Assembly (NCBI GenBank): GCA_034231615.1
Contig: CM067322.1
Coordinates: 66,387,354 to 66,451,353 of the forward strand
Length of the DNA stretch: 64,000 bases
DNA from: Meghimatium bilineatum
Lineage: Eukaryota > Mollusca > Gastropoda > Stylommatophora > Philomycidae
Direction of reading: 5' to 3'
Each line of letters opens with the position of its first letter. Position 1 is the stretch's first letter. The position numbers and the translations under genes were made by a program. The notes beneath the pieces are model-generated. The model saw only the letters and a list, made by a program, of their open reading frames with translations, was not told the DNA's origin and made no database searches. This document shows, piece by piece, positions 60,885 to 64,000 of this stretch.

Positions 60885-63305
60885 CTACACCAAATATCGA
60901 TCCCTGCGTGAGCGATCGACCTCTCTAATGACCAGAGTGACAAAGTCGAGACGATTGTCTAGGAGAGCAGATGCCACTTTTCTGAGGTGAGATGTCTTAC
61001 TTTCTATGCATATTTCAGAAGAAAACATCTTTTCAGATGTGATTGCTTCGAGAATCGGACAAGAAGAAGTATGTGTGATGAAGGATTGATCGTGGGACAG
61101 TGGTCCTAGTTGGTTAGATAATGTTGAATCGGTAGTTTGATGGGAAGGTTTGTGAAGATAAGGATGTGGTTTACTATCGCAAAGACTTTCAAGACAATGT
61201 CTATCTTTCGAACGCATGGCATGTTGTGTTGCCTCTTTGAGGTGAGAATCTGTGTACATTAAACTTTTTGGTGCCAGTGAATCATCTATGGGAGATATGG
61301 TACTGTTTGGAGAAGAAATTTGATTTTTTGATTCAACGGCATGGCACACAGAAAACGATGAGAAATGAGAGTTTAATTTAGATGAGCTTACAGATGAAGG
61401 TGACAATTGCGGCTGTAAATTGAGGAAAGATAATTGTAGTGGTGTTGATGATATGTATGGACATGATGGTTGCTGTTTATTAGTTATTTGTAGATAATTG
61501 TAATCACAGATCTGACTGGTAGATACACTTTCATACACATGGCTATTATTGTGTTCAGACTGGGAAGATAACTCGACTTCCAGCTCATTCAACTCACACA
61601 TGCTCACTTCATTCTGACCATCAACGTTACTAGTCGATGCAAAATCCTCAGTGAAACTTATAGAATGTATACCAGAGTCAAACGTGTCTGAACTTTCATC
61701 TCTTAATGTTTCAATATGTGTACAACTTGTGGACTGTCTGTGAGACCGGTTTAGAAACACAAGAGAAGATCTGGGTAACATAACGCCTGAAATTGTTTGG
61801 CGCCTTTGCTGATTTCCGTTTATGGTGTGTTTATCTTCATTTATCTGATCTTCTAAAGAATCGAGACTTTTCTTTAATCTTTCATCAACAGTGAATATTG
61901 CCACTTCAGGAGTGATAGATGCGATTCTGCTATCAGTTCTGCTTAACCTCATGTTTCCACTAGTTGCAGACACAAGACTTGTCCGTCTTTCACTTAATTT
62001 GCAGAACTTATTTCGGCAGACTTCATTCAATAATCGTTTAAAAGCCGCTCTAAGTTCGTTATTCTTGAATGCATAGACCCAAGGATTGATACCGCTATTT
62101 AGCACAGTAAGAAGAATGAGATACGTTTGAATCCAAATATTAAATTTCTTCGAACATACAGTCTGGACGAATATGAAAATTAAATACGGCAACCACAACA
62201 CTAGAAAGGCTCCTATGACCATGGCAAGAGTTTTGGCGTATTTTGTGTCTTTGATCATGAACTTAACCTGAAGACTTCTTTGTACCGCGAACTCTACAGC
62301 AGCTATAGCCTTGACGTGGTGTCTGGCAACCATGAAAATACGGAAGTAGCACACAAAAATAACAATGCATGATGGAACAAAAATGGCGCTCAAAAACAAA
62401 ACCGGCGCTATTCCGTGGATAAGATTGGCTGAGCATGGGGACACTTCTGATGGCGGGTCGTACCAGCCAGCCATCAGTGGCATCCACACAATAACACCCG
62501 CATACAACCACGTTAATGCGACCATAATAGCAACCTTTTTAGGCGTCATGATGGAGACGTAATTCAAAGGAAACACAAGCGCAGTTTGTCGATCATAAGC
62601 TATGGTAGCTAAAGTTAGTACCGATACTCCACATGCCATCATCAAAATTCGATTTGGTAACAGACAAAGCACCACATCTTCAGGTCGAACAACACCACCG
62701 AAGTTGAAAACTTCGACCACTACTCCTAGGGGTGTTACTAGAGCAACAAAAATATCCACAGCTGCTAAAGATGAGATAAAGTAGTTGGTTGGAGTATGCA
62801 GTCTTCTGAAACGGACGATGCTAATAATCACAATCATGTTGCTCACTAAAATGATTGGTACCATGATACTAACAATAATTACAGCACCAATTTCTTCAGG
62901 CAACCAGGATGATGTTGTCATGGATACTGTTTCATTAGATGAAGTTAAAAATGACGCTGTTGAGTTTCTTACTGTTTCAATATCATTGATTGTGCCACCC
63001 AAACTTCCAGAGATGGTCCAATCTGTAATATCTGGTAAACTAATTGTTTCTGAAACTTTTGTTAATGAGGGCGCATTTTTCGAGTCAATGTTACCCGTCA
63101 CCTCTGAATGTGTTACTGATAAAACGTGTCTAGATAATAACTTGCGTGCTGATGAAACAGACGAAAAATATGACGACACCGCTGTACGTACGACAGGTGT
63201 AATCAGCTCTTCAGAGTCTTGGTGATTTCTTAACTCAATGTCTTTATCGTTTCCCCTCATTTCTGAAACAGGCATGCCCATTTGTTGTTCATTATCTGAC
63301 GCCAT
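60885..63305 (-). CDS. Class A GPCR, adenosine-receptor-like, long C-tail, intronless
   Basis: 806-aa seven-transmembrane receptor in one exon. Residues 1-137 form a Ser/Thr-rich extracellular N-terminus with sequons NST (114) and NET (124) and no signal peptide. TM1 138-163 (Asn1.50 in VSNMIV), TM2 174-197 (TNYFISSLAAVDI, with Asp2.50), TM3 213-236 preceded by Cys214, TM4 257-279, Cys291 in the second extracellular loop for the usual disulfide, TM5 299-325, TM6 357-381 (LWLPY), TM7 391-413 (GINPWVY). The TNYF-SLAA-DI block, RIFMVARHHVK after TM5 and AKTLAMVIGAFLVLWLP resemble adenosine receptors, but a biogenic-amine or orphan receptor is possible. DRY is replaced by DRQ. The tail (about 425-806) is Ser/Thr-rich, low-complexity and probably disordered, far longer than usual for the family. 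The start codon gives MASDNEQQ; later in-frame Met10 and Met16 are alternatives. Confidence 0.88.
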   Translation of the reverse strand: MASDNEQQMGMPVSEMRGNDKDIELRNHQDSEELITPVVRTAVSSYFSSVSSARKLLSRHVLSVTHSEVTGNIDSKNAPSLTKVSETISLPDITDWTISGSLGGTINDIETVRNSTASFLTSSNETVSMTTSSWLPEEIGAVIIVSIMVPIILVSNMIVIISIVRFRRLHTPTNYFISSLAAVDIFVALVTPLGVVVEVFNFGGVVRPEDVVLCLLPNRILMMACGVSVLTLATIAYDRQTALVFPLNYVSIMTPKKVAIMVALTWLYAGVIVWMPLMAGWYDPPSEVSPCSANLIHGIAPVLFLSAIFVPSCIVIFVCYFRIFMVARHHVKAIAAVEFAVQRSLQVKFMIKDTKYAKTLAMVIGAFLVLWLPYLIFIFVQTVCSKKFNIWIQTYLILLTVLNSGINPWVYAFKNNELRAAFKRLLNEVCRNKFCKLSERRTSLVSATSGNMRLSRTDSRIASITPEVAIFTVDERLKKSLDSLEDQINEDKHTINGNQQRRQTISGVMLPRSSLVFLNRSHRQSTSCTHIETLRDESSDTFDSGIHSISFTEDFASTSNVDGQNEVSMCELNELEVELSSQSEHNNSHVYESVSTSQICDYNYLQITNKQQPSCPYISSTPLQLSFLNLQPQLSPSSVSSSKLNSHFSSFSVCHAVESKNQISSPNSTISPIDDSLAPKSLMYTDSHLKEATQHAMRSKDRHCLESLCDSKPHPYLHKPSHQTTDSTLSNQLGPLSHDQSFITHTSSCPILEAITSEKMFSSEICIESKTSHLRKVASALLDNRLDFVTLVIREVDRSRRDRYLV

Positions 63306-63784
63306 TCTATCGTGTGTGTAGTCTACTGTTGCTTGGCAGTCACTCTTGTTCTACTGCTTCTGTAAGAAATCTAACAGATCACCATGAAACAATAGCATGA
63401 GCCCAGAAGGTATACTCTAGAACCCATTATTGTTTGTCAATAGGCTGCAATGGATGTACCGTGTCACGAGCTTCCAGTGCATGTATTCTTTCTTCTGCGA
63501 CAGTGTTCTGTAGAGAAATAATTAGATATAATTAAAATATGGGCAATAATGATAGTTTAGTTTCATAGTTGCCTACGTAAGATAAAGATAAAGGATAAAA
63601 AACATCATACGATGAAAGGTAATTCCGTGGTATTCATGAGACATCTTGTAGATAAAGTGTTAAAATGAACGGTATGCTTGCTGTCAAGTTGCAACATTAG
63701 TCACACTATAACATATAATAAAAACGAAAATTTTCTTTCGTTACAATAGCTCTATAGGGAAACACAGGTTCATCCCCTGTTATT
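63306..63784. other. Upstream flank of the 806-aa GPCR
   Basis: Presumed 5' region of the minus-strand receptor. No TATA or other promoter element could be assigned with confidence. Confidence 0.3.
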
Positions 63785-63960
63785 TAATGTGTAACCCTCG
63801 TGGTGAAGTACGATGCTTTAAACCGTGGACATACATGCAATTTGGTTATATCAAAGGTTTTTGTCCATCAAAATAATGGAGTGCGTGATTTAGATAATTA
63901 TATTACCACGACTCCGAAAGTAAAGATATTTATGAATCTGTTAGAGAAATGAGCAAACCA
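63785..63960 (+). repeat. Family F repeat
   Basis: CTCGTGGTGAAGTACGATGC, TTTAAACCGTGGACATACAT, TTTGGTTATATCAAAGG and AAAATAATGGAGTGCGTGAT. It matches 1-60 and 31008-31400. Confidence 0.6.
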
Positions 63961-64000
63961 CAGTTTAGGAGTCTACATTAAATAAAATATACAAATAAAA

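Noticed and set aside
62785..63225. 146-codon plus-strand open frame
   Set aside because: It is antisense to the N-terminus of the 806-aa GPCR and shows no family motif.

Overview
This is a eukaryotic window, AT-rich and dominated by interspersed and tandem repeats. It most likely comes from a mollusc, and I favour a heterobranch gastropod. Three things support this. There are spliced animal housekeeping genes (BANF1, MRPL49) with GT-AG introns. There is an intronless class A receptor of the kind annotated as chemosensory receptors in sea slugs and Aplysia. Several non-LTR retrotransposon tails resemble those common in gastropod and cephalopod genomes. The taxonomic call is inference; no database was consulted.

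Layout. 1-3.8 kb: repeats (a MITE holding a LINE insertion, a SINE, the first copy of a long non-coding repeat). 3.88-4.78 kb: complete two-exon BANF1 (barrier-to-autointegration factor), + strand. 5-18.4 kb: retroelement remnants, including a LINE reverse-transcriptase ORF of 390 aa (11.8-13.0 kb), a decayed mariner transposase and an RTE-like insertion with a perfect 14-bp target-site duplication. 18.5-31.8 kb: MRPL49 (mitochondrial large-subunit ribosomal protein mL49) in four exons, its introns filled with SINEs and LINE tails; the last exon carries an apparent one-base frameshift. 32-50 kb: no conserved host gene seen. This stretch holds LINE, Penelope and SINE fragments, two more long-repeat copies, minisatellites and a 570-bp tetranucleotide array. 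50.6-51.6 kb: intronless GPCR of 332 aa, + strand. 52-60 kb: minisatellites, RTE, hAT and SINE copies. 60.9-63.3 kb: intronless 806-aa GPCR with adenosine-receptor-like features, - strand.

Repeat families named here for reference. SINE-A (about 255 bp) and SINE-B are short elements ending in a GAACGn(GAA)n tail that the LINE 3' ends at 677-1016 and 47231-47625 also carry. Family C (about 300 bp) is an element that ends in TTTCTAATCAAG; one copy has a 13-bp target-site duplication. Family D is a roughly 1-kb non-coding repeat with internal subrepeats. Family E is a MITE with terminal inverted repeats and a hairpin core. Family F is a roughly 150-bp repeat at both ends of the window and near 31 kb. 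RTE-like LINEs end in an ATTG-type tail.

The host genes are unrelated and do not form a pathway: one chromatin and nuclear-envelope protein, one mitoribosome protein and two membrane receptors. The main scientific content is the repeat biology: datable nested insertions, a SINE-LINE tail partnership, and uncharacterised families C and D.
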